Source: an uncultured Flavobacteriales bacterium
GTDB taxonomy: Bacteria > Bacteroidota > Bacteroidia > Flavobacteriales_D > Crocinitomicaceae
DNA length: 38,957 nt
Assembly: GCA_903935095.1 (NCBI GenBank)
Contig: CAIZQH010000009.1
Coordinates: 1-38,957 of the forward strand
Direction: 5' to 3'
Positions within the stretch are counted from its first letter, which is position 1, and each line of letters begins with the position of its first letter. Of this stretch, positions 1 through 8,128 are shown piece after piece. Below the pieces are notes generated by a model that saw only the letters and a list, made by a program, of their open reading frames with translations, was not told where the DNA came from and made no database searches. Both the position numbers and the translations under genes were made by a program.

Positions 1-37
1 AAAAGAAATATATTATATATAATTAACTTCCTAGGAA

Positions 38-45
38 TAAATTTG
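38..45 (+). promoter_or_regulatory. Putative -7 box for the DUF4175 gene
   Basis: TAAATTTG matches the Bacteroidota -7 consensus TAnnTTTG and lies 32 bases before the ATG at 78. No clear TTG -33 element lies at the usual distance upstream, so the assignment rests on one box. Confidence 0.35.
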
Positions 46-77
46 TCCTGTATGGAAATCTTGAATACTTTTATCTC

Positions 78-3000
78 ATGAAAAATAGCTTTGATACGCT
101 GCTTAGTCAAATAGATGCTTTTATACGAAAGTACTATAAGAATCAACTGATTCGTGGGTTATTAGTGTTTTTCGTTATTTTTTTATTTTCCTTTCTTTTC
201 GCAACGACCTTTGAGTATTTCGGAAGGTTTAATTCGGTGGTTAGAGCGTTCTTGTTTTTTGGATTTATTGGATTAAATACTTTTGTTTTTATTAGGTTCA
301 TACTGATACCTATTACCAAGCTGGTTTCATTCGGAAAGCAAATTAGTAGGATTCAAGCCTCTGAAATAATTGGTTCTTTTTTTCCGTCTATTTCTGATCG
401 ATTAAAAAACACATTACAACTTCAAAATGATTTAACACATCAAGAAGGAAATATTGAATTATTAAGAGCTAGTGTCAATCAGCGATCTTCAGAATTAAGC
501 ATAATACCATTTAAAAATGCGATTAAAATAAATGAGAATAAGCGTTATTTAACTTATTTAATACCACTTTTTACGTGTTTCGTTTTTATTGCTCTATTCA
601 TACCCTCGATTATTACACAGGGTACTGAACATGTTGTTTATTACAATAAAGCGTTTAAAGAACAAGCTCCATACCTATTTCAACTTAAAAATAGTTTAGT
701 TGTTATTGAAGAAGGAACGGACTTTCCTATTGAACTAACAATTATATCAAAAAAAAATAGCCGAGAGAAAGAAATACCTAATCAAGTTTTTTTGATATCA
801 GAACAAGGTAAATTTTTATTATTTAGAAAAACAAAAAACACTTTTATTGGAAGTATTAAAAAACCAAAAAAGAATGCTCATTTTTATTTTACAACGAATG
901 AGTTTGATAGTAAAAAATATCAACTAAATGTCATTGGTAAAACCTTAATAGGTAGCATACAGGCTTTTTGCACATATCCATCATATCTCGGTAAACAAAA
1001 TGAGTTGATTGAAAATGTTGGAGACTTAACCATTCCTGAGGGTACACAGATTGAGTGGAAAGTTCAAACAAAAAACACGGTTAATACGAGTGTCTTTTGG
1101 AATCAAGTAAAATCGTTATTTAAATCAGAATCATTCAAATTTAACTATGTATGTAAAGATGATAAGCAACTTAAATTTGTTTTAGAAAATAGTTTTTCGC
1201 ATGAGAAAGATACGGTTCAATATAAGATAAATGTGGTAAAAGATGCTTTTCCTACGATAGAGATAATTGAAAAAGTAGATTCTATTTCTGAAGGGGTAAA
1301 ATTATTCACTGGTATAGCGGCAGATGATTATGGATTAAAATCACTGCAATTTGTTTATAAAATTATTCGCCAGAACGGACAACATAAAGAAGTGAGAATT
1401 CCAGTACAACAGGTAATTGGCTCTCAAATGAATGTCAATTTTGCGGTTGATTTCAAACGGGAAGAAATCCAATTAAAAGACAAGATTGAATATTATTTCG
1501 TTGTCTATGATAATGATGGTGTAAATGGTAGTAAAGCTGCTAAAAGTCAGTTGTTTACATATGAACTCCCTAGTTTGGAAGAATTGAATGATTCTAGACA
1601 AGAAGATCAAAATAGAACCAAAGAAGATCTTGATCAATTATTAAAAAAGACCAAAGAATTTCAAAAGAACATCACACAATTAAAAAAGGAAACGTTAAAT
1701 GCTAAATCATCTGACTGGAATAAATTAAATAAAGTTCAACAGTTAAAAGAAGAACAATCTAGTTTATTAGAGTCCTTAGAAAAGATTCAAAATGAAATGG
1801 AGAAAAGTGTAGAGGAGAAAAATCAACTCTCACCAATGGATCAAGAGTTACTTGAAAAACAAGATATGATTGAAAAGCTTTTGGAAGAATTGATGGATGA
1901 TGAACTAAAAAAACTATTAGATGATTTAGAAAAATTATTAGAACAAAACGATAAAGAACAAATTAAGGAAAAAATGGAAGAGTTAAATCAGTCCAGCGAG
2001 GACATGAAGAAGCAACTTGACCGAAGCCTTGAGATGTTGAAGAAAATGCAGCTAAACGAACGCATTGATGATTTAGAGAAGGAATTAAAAGAGTTAGCAA
2101 AGGAACAAGATGAACTTCGCGACGAATTAAATAAAGAACGATCAAAAGAAGAATTAACAAAGAAACAAGAGGAATTAAATAAAAAGTTTGATGAGTTAAA
2201 AAAAGACCTCCAGAATTTAAATGAATTAAATAAAGAATTGGATAAACCAATGGATTTAGGTAACCTGGATGAATTACAAAACCAAGTAAGTGATGATTTA
2301 CAGGAAGCAAAGGATGGTTTAGAACAAGGTAAGGAGAAAAAAGCAGGAGAAAAACAAAAGTCTGCATCTGAGGGAATGAATTCATTGGCAAATCAACTGA
2401 ACGCCAAACAACAACAAGCAAATAAGAAGGAGCAGGAAGAGGATATGAAATCCCTTCGAAACATTTTAGAAAGCTTGATGACCCTAAGTTTCGACCAAGA
2501 AGCCTTAATGAATAAATTCAATAAAATTACGACTCAAGACCCTGTTTATAGGAAATTAGGAAGGCGCCAACAACGAATAATTGACGAAACAAAAATCATT
2601 AAAGATAGTTTATTGGCATTGGCAAAACGTCAACCGAAAATAGCGTCATTTATTGATAGAGAATTAAATGCCATAGAATCTAACCACCAATTATCTGTGG
2701 AAGATATAGACGACCACAGAAAAAAAGAATTAAACAAACACCAACAACTGGTAATGACCTCTTATAATAACCTAGCGCTTCTTTTGAACGAGGCCCTGCA
2801 AAGTATGCAGAGTCAAATGCAATCAGAAATGGAGGGGTCGGGTAGTTGTAATAATCCAGGAAAGGGAAAGCCTAAACCAGGACAATCCATGTCAACAGGG
2901 GATATGAAAGAAATGCTCAAGAAACAACTGGAACAAATGCAAAAAGGCCAAAATCCAGGCGGTGAAAAACCAGGAGATAAGCCGGGAAACAAACCCGGAA

Positions 3001-3473
3001 GTCAACCGGGGTCAACCCCTGGAAGCACAGGCCAAAACATGTTGGGTTTAGGCAATAAAGAAATGGCGAAAATGGCAGCAGAACAAACAGCGATTCGCCA
3101 GCGATTAGAACAACTACGCAATGAAATGAATAAAAGCGGTAAAGGGTTGGGTAATCAATTAAACCCACTCATTAAAGAATTGGAAGAACAGGAGAAAAAC
3201 ATCATTAATAAGAACAGTAATAAAGACCTGGTAAATCGCCAAAAAGAAATATTAACTAGGCTTTTGGAAAGTGAAAAAGCATTGATGGAAAGAGGTTATG
3301 AAGAAAAGAGAGAATCTAAATCCGGAAAAGATGAAGATTCTAGTAACAAAATTCGATTTGATGAGTATAACAAAACCAAATTAAAGGAAATTGAATTATT
3401 GAAGAGCGCCGACCCCTCTCTTAAGTTTTATTATAAGGAAAAGGCAAATCAATACTTCAACTTGAACGAATGA
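78..3473 (+). CDS. DUF4175 family large membrane-anchored coiled-coil protein
   Basis: 1131 residues. Two hydrophobic helices near residues 25-45 and 55-77 and a third near 158-178 anchor the N-terminus. A beta-rich stretch follows to about 510, presumably extracytoplasmic. A very long Lys/Glu/Leu-rich coiled coil occupies about 515-790, and a Gly/Pro/Lys-rich linker occupies about 925-1000. The helical tail is again highly charged. Length, architecture and position upstream of an RsbW-like ATPase, ybeY and mnmG fit the Bacteroidota DUF4175 family, whose function is not established. The gene is 21 bases upstream of the ATPase gene, so the two are probably co-transcribed. The first 1.5 kb is visibly more AT-rich than neighbouring genes. 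The repetitive Lys/Glu codons create long spurious antisense frames. Family assignment is by recollection of architecture; function is unknown. Confidence 0.8.
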   Translation: MKNSFDTLLSQIDAFIRKYYKNQLIRGLLVFFVIFLFSFLFATTFEYFGRFNSVVRAFLFFGFIGLNTFVFIRFILIPITKLVSFGKQISRIQASEIIGSFFPSISDRLKNTLQLQNDLTHQEGNIELLRASVNQRSSELSIIPFKNAIKINENKRYLTYLIPLFTCFVFIALFIPSIITQGTEHVVYYNKAFKEQAPYLFQLKNSLVVIEEGTDFPIELTIISKKNSREKEIPNQVFLISEQGKFLLFRKTKNTFIGSIKKPKKNAHFYFTTNEFDSKKYQLNVIGKTLIGSIQAFCTYPSYLGKQNELIENVGDLTIPEGTQIEWKVQTKNTVNTSVFWNQVKSLFKSESFKFNYVCKDDKQLKFVLENSFSHEKDTVQYKINVVKDAFPTIEIIEKVDSISEGVKLFTGIAADDYGLKSLQFVYKIIRQNGQHKEVRIPVQQVIGSQMNVNFAVDFKREEIQLKDKIEYYFVVYDNDGVNGSKAAKSQLFTYELPSLEELNDSRQEDQNRTKEDLDQLLKKTKEFQKNITQLKKETLNAKSSDWNKLNKVQQLKEEQSSLLESLEKIQNEMEKSVEEKNQLSPMDQELLEKQDMIEKLLEELMDDELKKLLDDLEKLLEQNDKEQIKEKMEELNQSSEDMKKQLDRSLEMLKKMQLNERIDDLEKELKELAKEQDELRDELNKERSKEELTKKQEELNKKFDELKKDLQNLNELNKELDKPMDLGNLDELQNQVSDDLQEAKDGLEQGKEKKAGEKQKSASEGMNSLANQLNAKQQQANKKEQEEDMKSLRNILESLMTLSFDQEALMNKFNKITTQDPVYRKLGRRQQRIIDETKIIKDSLLALAKRQPKIASFIDRELNAIESNHQLSVEDIDDHRKKELNKHQQLVMTSYNNLALLLNEALQSMQSQMQSEMEGSGSCNNPGKGKPKPGQSMSTGDMKEMLKKQLEQMQKGQNPGGEKPGDKPGNKPGSQPGSTPGSTGQNMLGLGNKEMAKMAAEQTAIRQRLEQLRNEMNKSGKGLGNQLNPLIKELEEQEKNIINKNSNKDLVNRQKEILTRLLESEKALMERGYEEKRESKSGKDEDSSNKIRFDEYNKTKLKEIELLKSADPSLKFYYKEKANQYFNLNE

Positions 3474-3494
3474 TTTTTTCCTGTAATACTTGAT

Positions 3495-3908
3495 ATGAAA
3501 GAAGGATTTAACATTATTGAAGAACTAACATTGCCCGCTGATTTCCAGTCCTTAGTGGATGTGGAAAATTTAGTGGATAGGGTTTGTCAAACCATTGGTG
3601 TACAAGAGGATGCTTACGGAAATGTGTTAATAGCTGTTACTGAGGCAGTTAACAATGCTATTAGCCATGGAAACGAAGAAAAACCAGACTTGTCAATCGC
3701 TGTAGCTGTTGGTGATGCGCCCTCATCCTTTTGTTTTAACATAAAAGACGAGGGAAAAGGTTTTGATTATCATAATTTACCAGATCCAACAGCGCCAGAA
3801 AATATTTTAAAAGAAAACGGAAGGGGTATCTTTTTAATGAAAAACCTCTCGGATGAAGTTGAATTCAATGAATCTGGAAATGAGGTGACTATTTATTTTG
3901 GAAAATGA
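3495..3908 (+). CDS. GHKL-fold ATP-binding protein, RsbW/SpoIIAB-like serine kinase (HATPase_c_2)
   Basis: 137 residues forming a single histidine-kinase-type ATPase domain. The N box is E50AVNNAISHGN, the G1 box is DEGKGFD at 85-91, and the G2 region is GRGIFLMKNL at 109-118. These are the ATP/Mg-binding signatures of the anti-sigma-factor kinase RsbW group. No His-phosphotransfer or sensor domain is present, so it is a stand-alone ATPase rather than a sensor kinase. Proteins of this family usually bind or phosphorylate an anti-anti-sigma (STAS) partner; none is encoded in this window, so the target is unknown. Its stop codon overlaps the ybeY start in ATGA (3905-3908), indicating translational coupling. 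Confidence 0.88.
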   Translation: MKEGFNIIEELTLPADFQSLVDVENLVDRVCQTIGVQEDAYGNVLIAVTEAVNNAISHGNEEKPDLSIAVAVGDAPSSFCFNIKDEGKGFDYHNLPDPTAPENILKENGRGIFLMKNLSDEVEFNESGNEVTIYFGK

Positions 3909-4336
3909 TTTCACTGAGTTTAATTGAAGTCAAGAAACCTTCTTTTTTGAGGTTGCGCGAACTAAAGAATTGTTTAAAGGGCTTAATTATTTCTGAAGGA
4001 TTTATCCCGGGTGATTTATCTCTTGTTTTTTGCACTGACGAATACTTATTGAAGGTTAATCAGGATTTCTTACAACATGATTATTATACCGACATTATCA
4101 CCTTTGATTATTGTGAAAACGGTAAAATCCAGGGTGATCTTATTATTTCACTGGACAGGGTATTAGAAAATAGTTTAATTGAAAAGACGCGATTTGAGGA
4201 AGAATTGTACCGCGTCATTTTTCACGGAACCCTGCACTTGTGTGGTTATAAAGACAAAGGAAAAAATGATATATTGCTAATGAGGTCTAAGGAGGCTCAA
4301 TACCTAAAAAGATTTGTTTCACGTGAAACAATCTAA
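3905..4336 (+). CDS. ybeY: Endoribonuclease YbeY (rRNA maturation factor)
   Basis: 143 residues, the usual size for the UPF0054/YbeY metalloprotein family, which acts in 16S rRNA 3' processing and ribosome quality control. The metal site reads H107[10 protein letters not shown], with His107, His111 and Asp117. The third ligand position is Asp rather than the His of E. coli YbeY, a metzincin-like HxxxHxxxxxD pattern. The central motif TDIITFDY (62-69) is also typical. The start overlaps the preceding stop by 4 bases (ATGA). The last codons, VSRET (138-142), are encoded by a perfect parS palindrome (4315-4330), so the C-terminus is set by a chromosome-segregation site. The gene lies immediately upstream of mnmG. 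Confidence 0.93.
   Translation: MISLSLIEVKKPSFLRLRELKNCLKGLIISEGFIPGDLSLVFCTDEYLLKVNQDFLQHDYYTDIITFDYCENGKIQGDLIISLDRVLENSLIEKTRFEEELYRVIFHGTLHLCGYKDKGKNDILLMRSKEAQYLKRFVSRETI
4315..4330. other. parS centromere-like site 1 (ParB-binding), inside the ybeY 3' end
   Basis: TGTTTCACGTGAAACA is a perfect 16-bp palindrome identical to the conserved bacterial parS consensus. It lies wholly inside the coding 3' end of ybeY, where it encodes VSRET. A second identical copy is centred 44 bases downstream. ParB would load here as a CTP-dependent clamp and spread into flanking genes. parA and parB are not in this window. Confidence 0.93.
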
Positions 4337-4358
4337 TAAGATATAAAAAACTTAAACG

Positions 4359-4374
4359 TGTTTCACGTGAAACA
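4359..4374. other. parS centromere-like site 2 (ParB-binding), just upstream of mnmG
   Basis: A second perfect copy of TGTTTCACGTGAAACA, in the short ybeY-mnmG gap and ending 6 bases before the mnmG ATG. Two identical sites 44 bases apart make a chance match very unlikely. The site takes the place where a ribosome-binding site would normally lie. Confidence 0.93.
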
Positions 4375-4380
4375 AAGCAC

Positions 4381-6252
4381 ATGTTAGATAAATACGATGT
4401 TATAGTAGTTGGTGCGGGACACGCTGGTTGTGAGGCCGCAAATGCTGCCGCAAAAATGGGGAGTAAGGTTTTGTTATTAACCATGAACATGAACACAATC
4501 GCCCAAATGAGCTGTAACCCAGCGATGGGTGGCGTTGCAAAAGGACAAATTGTTCGTGAAATAGATGCGCTTGGTGGAGGATCCGGAATAGTTAGCGATA
4601 AAAGCGCTATACAGTTCCGGATGCTGAACATATCAAAAGGACCGGCAATGTGGTCGCCTCGAACCCAAAATGATAGGGCTTTGTTTTCTTGGGAATGGAG
4701 AATGTTGTTGGAACAGAATTCGAATGTGGATTTTTGGCAGGACATGTGCACGGGTGTTTTGGTAGATGAAGGAAAGATTGTGGGTGTTAAAACCGCTATG
4801 GATATTAATATATTTGCGGATGCGGTGGTATTAACTAATGGCACCTTTTTAAATGGTTTGATTCATTTGGGTGAAAAACAATTTGGCGGTGGGCGAGCGG
4901 CGGAAAAAGCCTCTACCGGAATTACAGAAAACCTCATTGAATTAGGGTTTGAGTCTGGGAGGATGAAAACAGGGACCCCACCAAGGGTGGACGGCCGATC
5001 TTTGGATTACTCCAAGATGGAGGCGCAACCAGGAGATGATAGCCCTTCTAAATTTAGCTATTCCAACACGAATGCACTAACAAAACAAAGGCCCTGCTAT
5101 ATTACCTATACAAATACAGCAACACACAATCTTTTAAGGACAGGCTTTGATCGCTCCCCAATGTTTAATGGCGCGATTAAAAGTACTGGGCCGAGGTATT
5201 GCCCGAGTATTGAAGATAAAATAAATCGTTTCGCCGACCGCGATAGACACCAACTTTTTGTTGAACCTGAAGGTTGGGAAACGGTGGAAATTTACGTGAA
5301 TGGATTTAGTACGTCTCTCCCTGAGGATATACAGTTAGCAGCCCTAAAGACGATTCCAGGTTTTGAAAAAGTGAAAATGTTTCGCCCGGGTTATGCGATA
5401 GAATATGACTACTTCCCGCCTACTCAATTGAAACACACCTTGGAAACAAAACTTGTGGACGGCTTGTATTTTGCGGGACAAATTAACGGCACAACAGGCT
5501 ATGAAGAAGCGGCGTGTCAAGGCTTGATGGCAGGAATAAACGCACATTTAAAAATAAACGAAAAAGAACCCTTTATTCTATCAAGAAGTGATGCGTATAT
5601 AGGCGTCCTAATTGATGACTTGATCACCAAGGGAACAGATGAGCCATACCGCATGTTTACAAGTAGAGCTGAATTTAGAATATTGTTGAGACAGGATAAT
5701 GCAGATGAAAGACTCACCCCGCTTGGACACGCTATTGGATTAGTGGAAGACAAACGCTTAGAGTTGGTTCAATACAAAGTGGCACAAACGAATTGGTTGA
5801 AAAAGGAGCTGCGCAAAATAGGTGTAACACCGGAACAAGTAAATCCAACCTTGTTAGAAAAAGAATCTACACCAATCAATCAACAGGTAAAAATAACGAG
5901 TTTGTTAACACGGCCCCACATAGGACTAGAAGACTTGTTGCGCGTTTGTCCTGAGGCAAGGGCGGCAGCTAACATCGCTTCTGAAATTAATCCAGATGTA
6001 CTTGTACAAACAGAGATCCAATTAAAGTATGATGGGTATATTGAACGAGAAAAAGAACAGGCAAATAAATTGGCTCGATTAGAGGATTTGATTATTCCTG
6101 AAACAGTAGATTACGATCAAATGAAAAGTGTTTCTCTTGAGGCAAAAGAAAAACTAAGAAAGATTAAGCCACGAACGATTGGACAAGCTGCACGAGTTTC
6201 CGGGGTGTCGCCTAGTGATATTTCGGTAATTTTGATACATCTGGGCCGGTAA
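4381..6252 (+). CDS. mnmG: tRNA uridine-5-carboxymethylaminomethyl(34) synthesis enzyme MnmG (GidA)
   Basis: 623 residues, full length for the family. MnmG with MnmE installs the carboxymethylaminomethyl group on U34 of tRNAs using FAD, NADH and methylene-tetrahydrofolate. The N-terminal Rossmann motif is [11 protein letters not shown] (9-19). The family signature [11 protein letters not shown] lies at 46-56 and [19 protein letters not shown] at about 194-212. The C-terminal helical tRNA/MnmE-binding domain is present to the end. Only 44 bases separate it from ybeY, and that gap holds a parS site, leaving little room for a separate promoter; co-transcription with ybeY is likely. The mnmE partner is not in the window. 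mnmG is often origin-proximal in bacteria, consistent with the parS sites. Confidence 0.97.
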   Translation: MLDKYDVIVVGAGHAGCEAANAAAKMGSKVLLLTMNMNTIAQMSCNPAMGGVAKGQIVREIDALGGGSGIVSDKSAIQFRMLNISKGPAMWSPRTQNDRALFSWEWRMLLEQNSNVDFWQDMCTGVLVDEGKIVGVKTAMDINIFADAVVLTNGTFLNGLIHLGEKQFGGGRAAEKASTGITENLIELGFESGRMKTGTPPRVDGRSLDYSKMEAQPGDDSPSKFSYSNTNALTKQRPCYITYTNTATHNLLRTGFDRSPMFNGAIKSTGPRYCPSIEDKINRFADRDRHQLFVEPEGWETVEIYVNGFSTSLPEDIQLAALKTIPGFEKVKMFRPGYAIEYDYFPPTQLKHTLETKLVDGLYFAGQINGTTGYEEAACQGLMAGINAHLKINEKEPFILSRSDAYIGVLIDDLITKGTDEPYRMFTSRAEFRILLRQDNADERLTPLGHAIGLVEDKRLELVQYKVAQTNWLKKELRKIGVTPEQVNPTLLEKESTPINQQVKITSLLTRPHIGLEDLLRVCPEARAAANIASEINPDVLVQTEIQLKYDGYIEREKEQANKLARLEDLIIPETVDYDQMKSVSLEAKEKLRKIKPRTIGQAARVSGVSPSDISVILIHLGR

Positions 6253-6436
6253 AATGCGGTTTTAACGCGTTTTAAGGCCGTTAAGCGTTAAAAACATAGA
6301 AACACCAACGCGTTATTGAGAGGCGCTGTTAAATAAGAGCTGTGAAAGCCTGTTTTTCGTGTTTTTAACAGAAAAACCATTCTTTTCGATTCTGATATAA
6401 AATACCGAGCGTTTTAAATGGTTCATTACGAATGAT
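6253..6436. other. Intergenic region with several inverted repeats downstream of mnmG
   Basis: Three overlapping or nested dyads are visible: GTTTTAACGC (6259-6268) with GCGTTAAAAAC (6285-6295, one-base bulge); CTGTTAAA (6326-6333) with TTTAACAG (6364-6371); and GTTTTTC (6352-6358) with GAAAAAC (6371-6377). None is followed by a clear T-tract, so none is a textbook terminator. No convincing ORF and no DnaA box (TTATCCACA) were seen. It could hold a weak terminator for mnmG, a structured leader or a small RNA. Confidence 0.4.
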
Positions 6437-6444
6437 TACTTTTG
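6437..6444 (+). promoter_or_regulatory. -7 promoter box for the hydroxyacid dehydrogenase gene
   Basis: TACTTTTG matches TAnnTTTG. It lies downstream of the upstream-most in-frame ATG (6432) and 17 bases before the ATG at 6462, which argues that translation starts at 6462. No good TTG -33 element was found. Confidence 0.45.
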
Positions 6445-6461
6445 GTAAAATCTACAGAAGA

Positions 6462-7415
6462 ATGAAAGGCGAGGTTTATTTTATTGATACAGTTCACCCC
6501 ATCCTAGAAGAGCGCCTCACAAAATTTGGTTTTACTTGTGTGGATTTAACAAAAGTTGCTAGCGCTGAATTGTTGCCGAGAATCTTAAATGCCTTCGGTT
6601 TGGTTATTCGGTCTAGAATCACCTTGTCTAAGGAAATGTTATCACAACTTTCTGATATTCAATTTATTGCACGATCAGGCTCGGGCCTAGAGAACATAGA
6701 CGTCTCTTATTGTCAAGAAAAAGGAATTCACTTGTTTAATTCACCAGAGGGAAATAAAAATGCTGTGGCAGAACATGCCCTGGGTATGATTTTGTCTTTG
6801 TTTAACCACATATCTGTTTCCGATCACGAAATTCGCAATGGGATATGGGATAGAGAAGGAAATCGAGGCGTGGAGTTAGATGGGAAAACAATAGGGATTA
6901 TAGGATTTGGGAATAATGGCGCTGCTTTTGCAAAAAAACTGAGTGGTTTTGATGTGAAATTAATGGCATTTGATAAATATAAAACGGGTTTTGGCGATCG
7001 TTTTGTACAGGAGTGTACCCTGGAGGCGATATTAGAACAGGCAGATGTTATTAGTTTCCACATTCCTCAAAATAAGGAAACAACTCATTTTTTCAATGAG
7101 TCCTTTTTGGGGCGCTGTCTGAAACCAATCTATTTATTAAATGTTTCTAGAGGAAATATCGTGGATACTAAAGCCCTGGTGGGCGGATTGAAAACAGGTA
7201 AAATTAAGGGTGCTTGTTTGGATGTGTTAGAGTTCGAGAGATCCTGTTTTGAATCGTTTTTTGAACAGCAGCCTAGCGACGAGCTTTCTTATTTATTAAG
7301 CGCAAAAAATGTGCTGTTAAGCCCGCATGTTGCCGGTTGGACAACAGAAAGTTATTTTAAACTGAGCAATGTATTAGCTGAAAAAATCATCAGCCATTAT
7401 TCCAATAAGGATTAA
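6462..7415 (+). CDS. D-isomer-specific 2-hydroxyacid dehydrogenase (phosphoglycerate dehydrogenase-like)
   Basis: 317 residues from the chosen start MKGEVYFIDTVHP. An ATG 10 codons upstream (6432) precedes a -7 promoter box and is less likely. The nucleotide-binding motif is GIIGFGNNGAAFAKKL. The catalytic Arg lies in NVSRGNIVD, the Glu in LDVLEFE and the His in SPHVAGWT, together forming the Arg/Glu/His triad of the NAD(P)-dependent D-2-hydroxyacid dehydrogenases. There is no C-terminal ACT domain, so it resembles the short SerA-like enzymes. The substrate cannot be read from sequence; 3-phosphoglycerate or another 2-hydroxyacid are both possible. Its stop codon shares the tetranucleotide TTAA (7412-7415) with the stop of the convergent S4 gene. 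Confidence 0.85.
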   Translation: MKGEVYFIDTVHPILEERLTKFGFTCVDLTKVASAELLPRILNAFGLVIRSRITLSKEMLSQLSDIQFIARSGSGLENIDVSYCQEKGIHLFNSPEGNKNAVAEHALGMILSLFNHISVSDHEIRNGIWDREGNRGVELDGKTIGIIGFGNNGAAFAKKLSGFDVKLMAFDKYKTGFGDRFVQECTLEAILEQADVISFHIPQNKETTHFFNESFLGRCLKPIYLLNVSRGNIVDTKALVGGLKTGKIKGACLDVLEFERSCFESFFEQQPSDELSYLLSAKNVLLSPHVAGWTTESYFKLSNVLAEKIISHYSNKD

Positions 7416-7789
7416 TCACTCCAGTCATCAAGGAACTTATCTAACTCTCTTCGGTCTTTTTTTGTTGGTTTTCCATCCGTTTCTCTATACACTTTTTGTG
7501 CTAGTTGGTATTCTTTATACTTAGCAATTTCTTCTTCACGGGTGAGGTCTTCAATGTAGTCAATAATAAGCGCAGCGCTCAACCGCTTGTCTAAAAGCTG
7601 TTTGATTTTAAATTCAAAAACCGCACTGTTTTTGTGAATACCAATAAGGTCACCAACTTTTAGTTCTTTTGCAGGCTTGGCTGATAAACCGTTCAGCTGA
7701 AAGCGCCCCTTCGTGATGAGTTCACTGGCTTGAGACCGTGTTTTTGCAAGACGAACACACCATACGTATTTGTCAAATCGGATTTTCAT
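7412..7789 (-). CDS. S4-domain RNA-binding protein (Hsp15/HslR-like)
   Basis: 125 residues. The N-terminus MKIRFDKYVWCVRLAKTRSQ begins a classic S4 RNA-binding domain (about 1-60), with the Arg/Lys-rich loop SELITKGRFQLNG and the turn KELKVGDLI. A charged C-terminal extension (about 85-125) ends in DKFLDDWSD. This organization matches the HslR/Hsp15 family, which in E. coli binds 50S subunits carrying stalled nascent chains. It is the last gene of a minus-strand group (desaturase, MmcQ/YjbR, S4). Its start overlaps the MmcQ/YjbR gene by 17 bases, implying co-translation. Its stop is interleaved with that of the convergent dehydrogenase. Confidence 0.87.
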   Translation of the reverse strand: MKIRFDKYVWCVRLAKTRSQASELITKGRFQLNGLSAKPAKELKVGDLIGIHKNSAVFEFKIKQLLDKRLSAALIIDYIEDLTREEEIAKYKEYQLAQKVYRETDGKPTKKDRRELDKFLDDWSD

Positions 7790-8123
7790 CCCTTACTTTT
7801 TTAGGTAAACTATCATAAACGAGCCTATAAGAACGATCCATCAACTCCAACAATAATTCATCAGAAACGTCCTCATTCAAAAATACTGAGTTCCAGTGTT
7901 TTTTGTTCATGTGATATCCCGGTTGAATACCATGAAACAATTCGCGTAATTCAAGCGATTTTTCCGGGTCACATTTGAGATTTATAAATTGAAAATCATC
8001 AACATCAACTAAGGCAAACATTTTACCAAAGACTTTAAATACAAGCGTGCCTTTATCAAATGGAAAGCCTTCGGTTACTCCTATTTTTTGAATGCAATGA
8101 TTTCGTAAATCATCCAGAAACAT
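7773..8123 (-). CDS. MmcQ/YjbR family protein
   Basis: 116 residues, a CyaY-like fold family of unknown role sometimes described as DNA-binding. Recognisable features are the N-terminal EGFPFDKGTLVFKVFGKMFAL segment (about 18-38), FINLKCDP, the central GIQPGYHMNKKHWNSV (about 65-80) and the final helix LLLELMDRSYRLVYDSLPKK. The pattern GYHMNKKHWNSV is the most conserved part of the family. The gene starts 5 bases after the desaturase stop and overlaps the S4 gene by 17 bases, so it is the middle gene of a three-gene unit. No function is claimed. Confidence 0.88.
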   Translation of the reverse strand: MFLDDLRNHCIQKIGVTEGFPFDKGTLVFKVFGKMFALVDVDDFQFINLKCDPEKSLELRELFHGIQPGYHMNKKHWNSVFLNEDVSDELLLELMDRSYRLVYDSLPKKVRDENPI

Positions 8124-8128
8124 AAAGC

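Noticed and set aside
1963..2421. Minus-strand open frame of 152 codons opposite the coiled coil
   Set aside because: Arises from Lys/Glu-rich codons of DUF4175 read backwards as Leu/Phe; no start context or domain.
4287..4844. Minus-strand open frame of 185 codons across the ybeY-mnmG junction
   Set aside because: Antisense shadow of mnmG; the parS palindromes translate the same on both strands (VSRET) and give a false look of conservation.
6253..6461. Possible oriC next to mnmG (gidA), given the nearby parS sites
   Set aside because: No TTATCCACA-type DnaA boxes, no AT-rich 13-mer repeats and no dnaA nearby; inverted repeats alone are insufficient.
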